A stretch of DNA of 64,000 bases. Source: a virus. The stretch covers positions 17,637-81,636 of the IMG/VR virus record IMGVR_UViG_3300047497_000079, one strand, 5' to 3'. The position numbers and the translations under genes are program-made. Shown one piece after another: positions 40,784 to 48,523 of the stretch. The notes below the pieces were generated by a model. The model made no database searches and was not told the DNA's origin. It saw only the letters and a program-made list of their open reading frames with translations. Every line of letters starts with the position of its first letter. Within the stretch, counting starts at the first letter, position 1.

Positions 40784-41058
40784 AGACGTTAGGAGACATA
40801 GCCTACGAAGCCTTTTACGCGAAGATGAACGCGATCTTTGCCCAGGACAAGATGCCGTCCAAGGCAAAGGACTCCGTGGGGTCGAAGTGCTGGGAAGCCG
40901 CGGCCGAGGCCGTAAGGAAAGAAGTGGCCGCGAAGATCCTGGCGGCTGTCGTGGCTCCTGGCTATGTAAGCTGTGATGAACAATTTTCGCAAGGGTATGA
41001 TAGCGCCATCGAAAAGACTCGGGAAGACATCGCCGCTCTCTTTAAGGAAAGTCCATGA
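40780..41058 (+). CDS. Hypothetical protein
   Basis: 92 residues, helical, with WEAAAEAVRKEVAAKILAAV. The final part FSQGYDSAIEKTREDIAALF is seen in many small phage proteins. Function unknown. Confidence 0.55.
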   Translation: MKTLGDIAYEAFYAKMNAIFAQDKMPSKAKDSVGSKCWEAAAEAVRKEVAAKILAAVVAPGYVSCDEQFSQGYDSAIEKTREDIAALFKESP

Positions 41059-41114
41059 ATGAGATATTCGCCATCATCAGCCTCCCGCGACCTAATCGAC
41101 GGCGCACGGCATGA
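41055..41114 (+). CDS. 19-residue leader-like peptide
   Basis: ATGA-coupled at both ends (MNEIFAIISLPRPNRRRTA). It may serve only to pass ribosomes to the next gene. Confidence 0.3.
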   Translation: MNEIFAIISLPRPNRRRTA

Positions 41115-41230
41115 AGTGGCGGTGGCTTCTTAACGAGCAGACCGAGCTTGGGTGGATGGTATGGCCGTTCCTTTTGTTCGCAATTTCTGGCGCGATCACG
41201 GCAATTCTTTCTGAATATGGCGTAATATGA
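41111..41230 (+). CDS. 39-residue membrane peptide
   Basis: ATGA-coupled. One helix, LGWMVWPFLLFAISGAITAI. Confidence 0.45.
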   Translation: MKWRWLLNEQTELGWMVWPFLLFAISGAITAILSEYGVI

Positions 41231-41346
41231 AGCTGATGTGGCAGTCTAAGAGATTAGTCGATCCATACGACGTAACGGTCATCATTAAGGAAATCGATCA
41301 CCACACCCGAATCATGATCGACATGATTAAATACGAACAACAATGA
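41227..41346 (+). CDS. 39-residue hypothetical peptide
   Basis: ATGA-coupled at both ends. Charged, helical (VTVIIKEIDHHTRIMIDMIK). Function unknown. Confidence 0.45.
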   Translation: MKLMWQSKRLVDPYDVTVIIKEIDHHTRIMIDMIKYEQQ

Positions 41347-41558
41347 ACTTCCCCTGTGCATTCACATACATCGAACGGGATTGGGACCGTGCCGGAATAT
41401 TTCACGTCCTGAAGTTTGCTCTTATCGAAGATCCCGAACAATACGAGAAGATCATAAGGAACGTCGAGGACGGTGTGTGTTTCGTTTGCTGGGTATCCCC
41501 TGGTCCTCCACAGCCCCTTTCCGTGCAAGATCCCGAACCTCCCGTAGATCCCCTGTAA
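41343..41558 (+). CDS. Hypothetical protein
   Basis: 71 residues with a Pro-rich tail (PGPPQPLSVQDPEPPVDPL). ATGA-coupled to the gene before. Not recognised. Confidence 0.5.
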   Translation: MNFPCAFTYIERDWDRAGIFHVLKFALIEDPEQYEKIIRNVEDGVCFVCWVSPGPPQPLSVQDPEPPVDPL

Positions 41559-41572
41559 CAACCGAGGACGAC

Positions 41573-41827
41573 ATGTACCTGCTTCAGATGTGGCTGGAAG
41601 GCCAGAAGACGCACTGGAAAGATCATTCCTTCGTATTCCCCAACGGACGTGAATATATGATCGAAGCGGCGGCAAAAGCCGTCGAGAACGGAATAGCGGC
41701 CGAGGCCGTCCTGTGGTGGCTACGAGACATGACATCTCCCTTTATGTTCCCCGATGGACGCGAACAGATGCTGGCTTTGGTTATGTCGGTGCGAGAAGGA
41801 GCCAAAAGGCATGAACCTACGGGATGA
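41573..41827 (+). CDS. Hypothetical protein with a tandem motif
   Basis: 84 residues from ATG 41573 (GAGGA 7 nt upstream). The motif F-(V/M)-F-P-(N/D)-G-R-E occurs twice (FVFPNGREYMIEAA, FMFPDGREQMLALV), an internal repeat. Function unknown. Confidence 0.5.
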   Translation: MYLLQMWLEGQKTHWKDHSFVFPNGREYMIEAAAKAVENGIAAEAVLWWLRDMTSPFMFPDGREQMLALVMSVREGAKRHEPTG

Positions 41828-42008
41828 AGTGTTCCGCGTCCTCGAAATCGCCGTGTACGAAAACGGCGAGAAGACTTTTCTGCTTTTACCCCCCTCTTTC
41901 GTGGCCGTGGAGATCAATTCGTACAACTCAACCCTGAACAAATTTGACCCCGCCGCCCTGGAACCATACATTGCCGAGTGGCAGGAAAACGAAGGATACG
42001 GACATTGA
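41811..42008 (+). CDS. Hypothetical protein
   Basis: 65 residues from ATG 41811, overlapping the previous gene by 17 nt. Contains VLEIAVYENGEKTFLLLPPS. Not recognised. Confidence 0.5.
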   Translation: MNLRDEVFRVLEIAVYENGEKTFLLLPPSFVAVEINSYNSTLNKFDPAALEPYIAEWQENEGYGH

Positions 42009-42205
42009 CTTCCATAACTATCATCAACGGTTTGCGCGCCGTGGTCTCCAAGGACCCTGGTTCGGCCTACGGCATCCACTTCCCTGATTGCCCTGGCCTG
42101 TACACGGCCGGGGATACGATGGAGGAGCTGTTCGCCAACGCTCACGAAGTCACGAGCATATGGCTGGAGATGGAGCATGATGATCAATTCACAGGGACGA
42201 AATAG
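42005..42205 (+). CDS. HicB-like protein
   Basis: 66 residues from TTG 42005 (overlaps the previous stop, TTGA). SAYGIHFPDCPGLYTAGDTM and EELFANAHEVTSIWLEME follow the HicB antitoxin core (partial RNase H fold). No HicA toxin and no DNA-binding tail are present, so it may neutralise a host HicA or have another role. Confidence 0.65.
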   Translation: MTSITIINGLRAVVSKDPGSAYGIHFPDCPGLYTAGDTMEELFANAHEVTSIWLEMEHDDQFTGTK

Positions 42206-42230
42206 AGCACAACTGCCCTGGGAGGGCGAA

Positions 42231-42566
42231 ATGAGCACACCAAACAAAACGATGACGACGGTTGATCTCGGGTCCGAGCGTGTCCTTACCGAGACCGTTG
42301 AACCTGATCCCGCACCCGCACCAAATCGTGATGTCATCCCATTGACCGAAGACGGCGTTACAGAGGCAATGTTCCGCAAAGCGGGATACACAGCCGCGGC
42401 CGCAAGCTTGCCGCTTTCGCAAACCGCATACGAGGCGAAATGCGCTTTTAACGGCGTCCACCCCAAATTCGCTCCTAATTCATGGCGATATGCGCCCAAT
42501 GACTACATGCGGAAATATTGGGAGAATGGGCAAAAATTTCCAAAATCGGAGCAAGCCAATGACTGA
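42231..42566 (+). CDS. Hypothetical protein
   Basis: 111 residues from ATG 42231 (GGGAGGG upstream). A disordered first half (VEPDPAPAPNRDVIPLTEDG), then helical. The next gene overlaps by 8 nt. Confidence 0.5.
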   Translation: MSTPNKTMTTVDLGSERVLTETVEPDPAPAPNRDVIPLTEDGVTEAMFRKAGYTAAAASLPLSQTAYEAKCAFNGVHPKFAPNSWRYAPNDYMRKYWENGQKFPKSEQAND

Positions 42567-42993
42567 AGACCTATCGATCACTCGTAGGAAGCTTTTAGTC
42601 GCAGGGGCCGCAGCGGTATTCGTTCCCGCTTCTGCTTTCGCCGCGCTGGGCTCAATCCCCACAAGGCTGACGGCCCTTAATATCGACGGAGTAGCAGTGC
42701 CCTACTCGTGGGAATTGGCACGGGATATCAAAGCCGTATTTGGCTGGGACATCGAAGATCTGTTCAGCAAGCTTCATGGCACGTCCTTCTCCATTCGAAG
42801 AATAGCCGCTGGTCCATGGTGGGATACAGAACCTACGGAAATCCATTCGTTCCAATCTTTCGAACTCACGACCAACGACAGTCGGGACAAACCAATGCGA
42901 TGGACCCAACTATACGATAAGACCGGGCGTAGCGTCGACTGCTCTATATGCAAAGCTTTTCGTTGTGAATTTGTTGCAGCGCTTGGAGCATGA
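42559..42993 (+). CDS. Tat-signal periplasmic protein
   Basis: 144 residues. ITRRKLLVAGAAAVFVPASA then FA|A is a well-formed twin-arginine signal with an A-x-A cleavage site. The mature part (IPTRLTALNIDGVAVPYSWE, a C-x-x-C in DCSICKAFRC) has no known domain. It is the third Tat substrate in the window. Confidence 0.6.
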   Translation: MTEDLSITRRKLLVAGAAAVFVPASAFAALGSIPTRLTALNIDGVAVPYSWELARDIKAVFGWDIEDLFSKLHGTSFSIRRIAAGPWWDTEPTEIHSFQSFELTTNDSRDKPMRWTQLYDKTGRSVDCSICKAFRCEFVAALGA

Positions 42994-43241
42994 ATATGGC
43001 AACGTTCTTTCATCTACGCCCCGGCGATAAGGTCAAGCGTCTTATCGGAGGTCTCATTGCCATGCCCATGATCGTGACAGAGGTTAAGGACAGGACGCTC
43101 CTCGCTGATGCCTTCGCAGATGACGGATCAATCTTTCATGGCCAGTGGGAGTTCGACCGTGAAACGGGAGCCGAAGAAGACCCTGAACTTGGATGGGGCA
43201 GGGCTTTCGGCGCGACGGGATCGTTTCTCGTTCATGACTAA
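42990..43241 (+). CDS. Hypothetical protein
   Basis: 83 residues, ATGA overlap. PGDKVKRLIGGLIAMPMIVT and WEFDRETGAEEDPELGWG are a pattern seen in many phage and plasmid proteins of unknown function (small beta-barrel-like). Confidence 0.55.
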   Translation: MNMATFFHLRPGDKVKRLIGGLIAMPMIVTEVKDRTLLADAFADDGSIFHGQWEFDRETGAEEDPELGWGRAFGATGSFLVHD

Positions 43242-43416
43242 ATCGTTCGAAAAAGGGGAACTAAATCCATGCCCCGTCTGTGGTAGTAGCGTACAAACCA
43301 GCGCTGACCCTCCCCGTTTCGCGTGGGCAATCTCGTGTAGAGAAGACCACGGCCCGTGCGGCATCACGCTTGTACAGGGTATGAAAGAAGGTAATGCAAC
43401 CTTCTTTGCGAGATGA
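43234..43416 (+). CDS. Lar-like zinc-ribbon protein
   Basis: 60 residues from ATG 43234. LNPCPVCGSSV...ISCREDHGPCGI gives four Cys positions of a restriction-alleviation (Lar)-like ribbon. Lar modulates type I restriction; here that role is only suggested. Confidence 0.55.
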   Translation: MTKSFEKGELNPCPVCGSSVQTSADPPRFAWAISCREDHGPCGITLVQGMKEGNATFFAR

Positions 43417-43465
43417 AACGCGCTGTGGTCCCGGTTCATAGGGACTTGGACAAGAGGATAGGACA

Positions 43466-43792
43466 ATGACCGAACTTGCATGTCTCAGTGAAGGCATCGA
43501 CGACGACACCTATCTCTTTTTGAAAGAGAATGGGTACATCACGGCCAAGCTCCTTGCCACGGGTAAACTTGCCGGCATTTCCCAGTTCATGTTCACGTAC
43601 GGTCTCGTCTCCGGCATCACCGAGTATGGATATGAGATGCGGTGGTGCTACAAATCCTATCTTGAGGCCCTTTTCGCCTTGGACGAATGGGATGGCAAAG
43701 GAACGCCACCCGGCATGTGGATCAAAGAGAAAGGTGGCCGTCGCGGAGACAGACATGGTCCTGGCTCTCCGTATTATAATCAAGAAAAATGA
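43466..43792 (+). CDS. Hypothetical protein
   Basis: 108 residues. Ends KGTPPGMWIKEKGGRRGDRH, a motif repeated in proteins of alphaproteobacterial phages and bacteria. Function unknown. Confidence 0.55.
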   Translation: MTELACLSEGIDDDTYLFLKENGYITAKLLATGKLAGISQFMFTYGLVSGITEYGYEMRWCYKSYLEALFALDEWDGKGTPPGMWIKEKGGRRGDRHGPGSPYYNQEK

Positions 43793-43795
43793 ACC

Positions 43796-44056
43796 ATGTT
43801 CAAGGTACAGTCAAAACCATGTTCGACGTGCATTTACCGCAAGGACAGTCCTCTCGACTTGAAACAGTTGGAAGACGCCGTGCGAGATCGTTACATGGGA
43901 TTTTGGACACACCGGGTGTGTCATCATTCCGAAGACGCATGCTGCCGTGGCTTCTGGAACCGCCACAAAGATAGGTTTCAGGCGGGTCAGATAGCGCAGC
44001 GTTTGAATCTCGTGCAATTCGTCGACGAAGACATAATTAAGAATACCCCTACCTGA
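43796..44056 (+). CDS. Conserved Cys/His-rich protein
   Basis: 86 residues. KPCSTCIYRKDSP, HRVCHHSEDACCRGFWNRHK and the end QIAQRLNLVQFVDED match a small Cys-rich family found in many unrelated phages, likely a zinc-bound fold. Role unknown. Confidence 0.6.
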   Translation: MFKVQSKPCSTCIYRKDSPLDLKQLEDAVRDRYMGFWTHRVCHHSEDACCRGFWNRHKDRFQAGQIAQRLNLVQFVDEDIIKNTPT

Positions 44057-44064
44057 GACTCCTC

Positions 44065-45468
44065 ATGATCATTGATGTTAACCGCCCCATCACGGGAAAG
44101 ACTCTCATTGACCTCGGATACAAGTCTGGTCCCTGGTTTTCCCGTGCCATAGCCGAAGCCGAAGCGGCGCGGAAGCTTCATCGCCCCGCTGACGAGATCC
44201 GCCTCATCATCGACAGCTACGTTCCGGCACCGCCGACGCCGCTACACCCCATGGGGTTTCGGCCGTTCCATCTCAATATCGAAGCCGTGAACGAAGGAGA
44301 TGCCGATAACATCAACAAGGTGTCCGTGGCGATGGACCATATCATGCGCGTTCCTACCGTCGTTGCAGGGGCCATCATGCCCGATGCCTGTCCCACGGGA
44401 GGTCCGGGAGAGATCCCCGTAGGCGGCGTTGTAGCCACGCAGGGGGCCATTCATCCGGGGTGGCACTCCTCTGACATCTGTTGCTCTCTTGCCATGTCCG
44501 TGCTCGGAGACGTCGATCCGAAGGCCGTTTTGGACGCGGGTATGGCCCTCACTCATTTTGGACCTGGGGGCCGGCCGCGGTCGGGACAGATCCGGCCCAA
44601 TCTCGAATTCCTGGAACGGATGAACGAGAACAGCTTCATGAAGCACGTCGTATCCGAAGCCATTGAGCACAACGCCACGCAGGGCGACGGCAACCACTTT
44701 TTCTATGTGGGACGGGTAGCTTCCACGGGCCACACGGCCATCGTCACCCACCATGGCTCACGAAAGCCCGGTGCCCTCCTGTATAAGATGGGTATGGTCC
44801 TGGCCGAGAAGAACCGTAAGAAGATCTGCCCCGAGGCCCCGCCCGTCGCGGGCTGGATCGACGCCGACACTTACGAAGGCGAGGAATACTGGAACGCCCT
44901 GCAACTGATCCGTGAATGGACCAAGAACAACCACATGGTCATTCATCACCTCGTATCCGGGCGGCTCAAGGCAAAGATCCGCGATCAGATGTGGAACGAA
45001 CATAATTTTATTTTTCGTAAGACGGACGGGCACTTCTACCACGCGAAGGGGGCGACACCTGCTTACAAGGGATATGCCGCCGACGAAACGGGCGTAACGC
45101 TGATCCCCCTGAACATGGCCGAACCTATCCTCATGGTCGAGGGCCTCGATGCTCCTAATGGTCTCGGCTTTTCTCCTCACGGGGCAGGCCGGAACTATTC
45201 CCGTACGGCGTTCATGAACTCGTTAGGACCTAACGCCGATAAGAAGGAGATCGTCGCGGAACAGACCAAGGGCATAGACGCCCGTTTCTTCTGTGGTGTT
45301 CCCGATCTGAGCGAGCTGCCCGGAGCCTACAAGAATGCCTCCACAGTTCGTTCGCTCATCGACAAGTTCGGACTTGCCAAGGTCGTCGATACCGTCGAAC
45401 CTTACGGTTGTATCATGGCCGGGGACTGGCAGGTGAACGCGCCGTGGCGAAAGAAGAAAGGTAGATGA
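44065..45468 (+). CDS. rtcB: RtcB-type RNA ligase
   Basis: 467 residues. RtcB active-site motifs are present in order: D137-x-x-C140 (SDICC), GDGNHF (208-212), THHGSR (228-233), HNF near 313, a HxKGAT block (326-331, with Ala where HRKGAT is usual) and HGAGR with the guanylylated His at ~372. RtcB joins 3'-phosphate (or cyclic phosphate) ends to 5'-OH ends using GTP and Mn2+. It would repair tRNAs cut by host nucleases. The small differences make it a divergent member. tRNA-Ser follows 2 bases later. Confidence 0.87.
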   Translation: MIIDVNRPITGKTLIDLGYKSGPWFSRAIAEAEAARKLHRPADEIRLIIDSYVPAPPTPLHPMGFRPFHLNIEAVNEGDADNINKVSVAMDHIMRVPTVVAGAIMPDACPTGGPGEIPVGGVVATQGAIHPGWHSSDICCSLAMSVLGDVDPKAVLDAGMALTHFGPGGRPRSGQIRPNLEFLERMNENSFMKHVVSEAIEHNATQGDGNHFFYVGRVASTGHTAIVTHHGSRKPGALLYKMGMVLAEKNRKKICPEAPPVAGWIDADTYEGEEYWNALQLIREWTKNNHMVIHHLVSGRLKAKIRDQMWNEHNFIFRKTDGHFYHAKGATPAYKGYAADETGVTLIPLNMAEPILMVEGLDAPNGLGFSPHGAGRNYSRTAFMNSLGPNADKKEIVAEQTKGIDARFFCGVPDLSELPGAYKNASTVRSLIDKFGLAKVVDTVEPYGCIMAGDWQVNAPWRKKKGR

Positions 45469-45470
45469 TC

Positions 45471-45560
45471 GGAAGGGTGGTTGAGCGGTTGAAAGCACTG
45501 GTCTTGAAAACCAGCGGCCCCTCATGGGGTCCGTGGGTTCGAATCCCACCCCTTCCACCA
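45471..45560 (+). tRNA. tRNA-Ser (TGA)
   Basis: Class II tRNA: acceptor GGAAGGG/CCCTTCC, anticodon stem TGGT/ACCA with loop containing TGA, long variable arm GGCCCC/GGGGTC, T-loop TTCGAAT, encoded CCA. Confidence 0.94.
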
Positions 45561-45574
45561 CAGAGGTGATGACA

Positions 45575-45751
45575 ATGGACAAGCTCTTGAGACGCTACTT
45601 TGCGGATTACATCGTCGATAGTTCTTCAGGGCGTTCTATCATTACCTTATCCGTACAGACTTTTAAAAACTGGACTACTTCCGTTTTTATCGCGGGCATG
45701 GTCGCGATGTGGTTTCTAATGGCTGTCTCTTATTTAATTGGAAGATTATAG
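45575..45751 (+). CDS. Small membrane protein
   Basis: 58 residues from ATG 45575 (GAGGT 7 nt upstream; ATG 45569 is also in frame). One helix (SVFIAGMVAMWFLMAVSYLI) at the C-terminus. Confidence 0.55.
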   Translation: MDKLLRRYFADYIVDSSSGRSIITLSVQTFKNWTTSVFIAGMVAMWFLMAVSYLIGRL

Positions 45752-45949
45752 ATGAATGATTATTTCGATCTTCTCTATTCCCTAGTCAAACGCGGTGCTG
45801 CTGTCACCGTCGTGTGTGATGAAAACAACAACTCGAAAGAAAGCATTGAAAAAGGATATCTGAATATTGATCTTTATGCCACGTTTCCACCGGGGAGTAT
45901 TGAGTTCGTGAAAGTACCACCATTAGAAAAGGACGGCTTAGATGGATAA
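45752..45949 (+). CDS. Hypothetical protein
   Basis: 65 residues; GGAAG lies before the start, which directly follows the previous stop. Contains GAAVTVVCDENNNSKESIEK. Not recognised. Confidence 0.5.
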   Translation: MNDYFDLLYSLVKRGAAVTVVCDENNNSKESIEKGYLNIDLYATFPPGSIEFVKVPPLEKDGLDG

Positions 45950-46142
45950 TGTTCTGAACGAAATGGCGCAGTTCTGCCTTAAGTATAAGTCTAGCCGCTC
46001 TTACACGCTCGATGGTAACTCAATCGTCTTTCATCCGTGTGGCATTCGTTCCCACAATCCTAACGACGTTGCAAATCGCTACTGTGCCGTGTGCCATCAA
46101 TTCATTCCCGACCGGGAAGTACCGATGGAGCAACGGCGATGA
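45942..46142 (+). CDS. Conserved Cys-rich phage protein
   Basis: 66 residues. FHPCGIRSHNPNDVANRYCA and VCHQF match a small family with three conserved Cys and a SHNxxDVAxRYC motif present in many phages; probably zinc-binding. Function unknown. Confidence 0.55.
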   Translation: MDNVLNEMAQFCLKYKSSRSYTLDGNSIVFHPCGIRSHNPNDVANRYCAVCHQFIPDREVPMEQRR

Positions 46143-46393
46143 AGAAGAAATTTCCCTCCTTGGAATACTCTCGTGCCGTTACGGCATTGGCGATGTCTAA
46201 GACCGAGGCTTGGAAAATGCGGAAATTTCTTGAGGGCCGGGTCATTGCCCTTAGAGAAGAAGCCAAGCAAATCGAAGACTTTCTCGTCGAATCGACTTCG
46301 GAAGTGGATAGTTGGTACGAAGTGATAAAGAAGGAGGAGACCGAAGCCGATTTGATGCGCCGTTCAAATCCTGGAAAACCACGAGCCGAATGA
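46139..46393 (+). CDS. Coiled-coil protein
   Basis: 84 residues from ATG 46139 (overlaps the previous stop). A long helix (KMRKFLEGRVIALREEAKQI). Function unknown. Confidence 0.5.
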   Translation: MKKKFPSLEYSRAVTALAMSKTEAWKMRKFLEGRVIALREEAKQIEDFLVESTSEVDSWYEVIKKEETEADLMRRSNPGKPRAE

Positions 46394-46403
46394 TCCCGCA
46401 CAA

Positions 46404-46721
46404 TTAGCCAGCCTCAAGATCGTCAGGGATGCCCTTCATGCTCTCCGTGCAGTGATCGCCTGGGATCTTGAAGACCACGTTCTGGACCAACGTCAGGACC
46501 CGGCAGGCAATACATCCCTCCTCGTACATCCATATCGGTTGATCCTTGAGATGCAGATCGCGCATCTCGGCCCATGCTTCTGAGCAGGTGTAGCGGAAGC
46601 ATCCAAGGGCTGGAACGCAGTGTGCGACGAAGATCGTGAAGACGCCGCCGATCAGGACGTTGAGGCCGACGTCGATCCATTTGAGGATGTTCATAAAGAA
46701 TGTGATGAAGCGCGTAAACAC
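46404..46721 (-). CDS. Membrane-anchored Cys-containing protein
   Basis: 105 residues from GTG 46721, placed by the late promoter 4 nt upstream (ATG 46694 is the alternative). One helix (VGLNVLIGGVFTIFVAHCV), then six Cys in the rest. Function unknown. Confidence 0.5.
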   Translation of the reverse strand: MFTRFITFFMNILKWIDVGLNVLIGGVFTIFVAHCVPALGCFRYTCSEAWAEMRDLHLKDQPIWMYEEGCIACRVLTLVQNVVFKIPGDHCTESMKGIPDDLEAG

Positions 46722-46725
46722 CCGC

Positions 46726-46733
46726 TATTTATT
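46726..46733 (-). promoter_or_regulatory. T4-type late promoter (AATAAATA), leaderless spacing
   Basis: Minus-strand AATAAATA ending 4 nt before GTG 46721, back to back with the element at 46735. Confidence 0.6.
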
Positions 46734-46734
46734 T

Positions 46735-46742
46735 TCTAAATA
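46735..46742 (+). promoter_or_regulatory. T4-type late promoter (TCTAAATA), leaderless spacing
   Basis: TCTAAATA ending 5 nt before ATG 46748. Confidence 0.65.
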
Positions 46743-46747
46743 CCCGT

Positions 46748-47734
46748 ATGCTTTCTTTCGCTTCCTTCCTGTATGAAAAAGAAATTGATGCCGTTCATTC
46801 AACGAAGGTTGATTTTAAACGCTTTGCTAAAAAGTATGTTTCGAATAAAAACCGATGGGGTCCTGGCTTTTATTTCACACCCCTCGATACGGTAAAGCGC
46901 GAATACGCCAACACAGGCGAAACATACTTCTACGCCGCCGGCCGGTGGGGGCACAACAAAATCGTCGTCCTGTCATACAAGAAGCCATTTAAGGTCAAGT
47001 CATCTGACTGGGATAACTATCGAGGCCCCTGGGATCTCCTATGGCACGGCGGTTACAAATGGAAAAAGCCGCCGCTCGATCAAACCAACGAAATTATAGG
47101 CACCATGTTTGCCAAAGGCGAGATTGATCTTGCTGATCGGACGAAGATCGCAAAGGTACAAAACTCCGTTCGTAATGCCTTCATGAATGCCATGAAACAA
47201 GGAGGCTTTGACGCCGTAGAGGTATACATCGGGGCAATCCTGATGATCGTCGTGGTTTACTCGTCCTCTAATATCAAAGACAAATTTCTCAAAGACAAGA
47301 AACTAAAACCTTATGACCACTGGACCCAAGTGTGGTGGTCATTTGAAGGCGATCATATTCTGGATGCACTTTTTGACGAGGCTCAAATGCTTGATAAGGT
47401 CATTCCGAAACTGAGTAAGGACGAAAGACAGGCCGAGCTGGCAATGAAGTGTGCCCTTCAGTGGATTGATCACCTTGCAGGAAAACGAAAGATCACTGCA
47501 TTTCAGAATGGGTCCGGCGATGCCCTTGATAAGCTCATTCAAAGAGCATTTGTTATCGGTTTAGACCTCAAGCGTGCTTTTAAGCAGCGAGATCTAGTGG
47601 AGTTTAAGCGACTAATTCCAACTTACAAGCGTGCGCTAAGCGCGATCAGAACAGAACGAAAACGGCTTGCTGGTATGACGTTCCGTTACAAACAAAGAGA
47701 CGACGAAAGTTTCCTCGACCCTTCCGGGGACTAA
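46748..47734 (+). CDS. Probable ADP-ribosyltransferase effector with capsid-targeting N-terminus
   Basis: 328 residues. Start MLSFASFLYEKEID (cleavage L-Y-E). Then VHSTKVDFKRFAKKYV, WGPGFYFTPLDTVKREYA and ETYFYAA follow the H-x-T ... G-x-G-x-Y-F-T ... A pattern of polyvalent-protein/PARP-like ADP-ribosyltransferases, and GGFDAVEVYIGA...VVVYSSSNIKDKF fits their closing GYDGI...F.p.qIks block. The C-terminal ~150 residues are helical and unassigned. T4 packages the ADP-ribosyltransferase Alt in the head to modify host RNA polymerase; this is a likely functional parallel, not a homologue of Alt. Confidence 0.75.
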   Translation: MLSFASFLYEKEIDAVHSTKVDFKRFAKKYVSNKNRWGPGFYFTPLDTVKREYANTGETYFYAAGRWGHNKIVVLSYKKPFKVKSSDWDNYRGPWDLLWHGGYKWKKPPLDQTNEIIGTMFAKGEIDLADRTKIAKVQNSVRNAFMNAMKQGGFDAVEVYIGAILMIVVVYSSSNIKDKFLKDKKLKPYDHWTQVWWSFEGDHILDALFDEAQMLDKVIPKLSKDERQAELAMKCALQWIDHLAGKRKITAFQNGSGDALDKLIQRAFVIGLDLKRAFKQRDLVEFKRLIPTYKRALSAIRTERKRLAGMTFRYKQRDDESFLDPSGD

Positions 47735-47819
47735 TTTCACTACTTCCAGGCAAACTATTCCTTAACCCTAACGGTTGTATTCTCCTGGCATCGTAAGCGA
47801 ACCTCGGAGAAGTAACAGT

Positions 47820-48185
47820 ATGATGAACCCCGTTGAACTTCGTCTATTCCAGTCGGCCTACTGGGCTGCCATGGCAAAGACGAGGGAGCATCGCGTAGCT
47901 CACAAGTACGCCGTGCAGCCGTCCGCCAAGGAATTCCACAAGCACATGATGGCTAGCACCCTAGCCGATGCCAAGTCGATAAGGGACACGATCACCCGAT
48001 ATACGACGCCGCCGAAGCCGATGCGGATACACAGACCCCGCAAGCCCGCGACCAAGAAAACCTTCATATCAGACGCGCGCTGGTCAGTGTTCAAAATTCG
48101 GGAAGGAGTGTTTAAGCACGCCCCCATCGGCGGTAGTTCTGGTGCGATCTTCAAAGACCCGGCCGCTCGTATGTGTCTGTGCTAG
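47820..48185 (+). CDS. Basic hypothetical protein
   Basis: 121 residues from ATG 47820 (GGAGAAG upstream; a second ATG follows). Arg/Lys/Pro-rich centre (PPKPMRIHRPRKPATKKTF). No capsid-targeting start. Function unknown. Confidence 0.5.
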   Translation: MMNPVELRLFQSAYWAAMAKTREHRVAHKYAVQPSAKEFHKHMMASTLADAKSIRDTITRYTTPPKPMRIHRPRKPATKKTFISDARWSVFKIREGVFKHAPIGGSSGAIFKDPAARMCLC

Positions 48186-48188
48186 TAC

Positions 48189-48218
48189 TTGAACTGCTTC
48201 TCCTGTCACCCATATGAA
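48189..48218 (+). promoter_or_regulatory. Sigma70-type promoter of the RNA cluster
   Basis: TTGAAC (48189-48194), 18-bp spacer, TATGAA (48213-48218). Transcription would begin at about 48225, at the base of the first structured RNA. Confidence 0.55.
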
Positions 48219-48221
48219 TAT

Positions 48222-48323
48222 TGCCAAAGGCAGCAAATAGGAAACGGACCTCCGGTTTACTAGGCGCGCCCCTATGGGGATTAGCTAACACCTACTGAAG
48301 CTTTATCCCCGCTGCCTTTGGCA
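48222..48323 (+). ncRNA. Structured RNA 1 (three-way junction), unknown class
   Basis: Closed by a perfect 13-bp helix TGCCAAAGGCAGC (48222-48234) / GCTGCCTTTGGCA (48311-48323). Inside are a hairpin at 48242-48258 (AAAC/GTTT plus GG/CC) and a longer one at 48276-48310 (GGGGAT/ATCCCC then AGCT/AGCT), the latter abutting the closing helix. The joining strand holds GGCGCGCC. No open frame. Likely a stable RNA; family not recognised. Confidence 0.65.
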
Positions 48324-48406
48324 TCACCCACTACTCTCTTTACCTTAATGCTGATCATCGGACCACTCCACCTTGCCATTATGTTTTTGATATCCATTTC
48401 AAGTGA

Positions 48407-48504
48407 GCCGGGGATACTCTAATGCAGGAGTTTTCTTCGGGAGACGGGTCTCCACTTTAGCAGAAGTAGTCTGCTTTCCTGCGGGCCGTGTAAGTATCCC
48501 CGGC
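48407..48504 (+). ncRNA. Structured RNA 2 (cloverleaf-like), unknown class
   Basis: Perfect 12-bp closing helix GCCGGGGATACT (48407-48418) / AGTATCCCCGGC (48493-48504); inside, GCAGGA/TCCTGC (48424-48429 with 48477-48482) encloses two hairpins, GGAGA-CGGG-TCTCC (48440-48453) and AGCAGA/TCTGCT (48459-48475). It is tRNA-sized but lacks a T-loop, so it is not a tRNA. T4 also makes two stable RNAs (C and D) of unknown role beside its tRNAs. Confidence 0.65.
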
Positions 48505-48523
48505 ACAATCTCCTCCCCTATAT

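Noticed and set aside
43413-43469. 18-codon ATG frame coupled between 43234 and 43466
   Set aside because: No hydrophobic or other feature supports it beyond an ATGA overlap.
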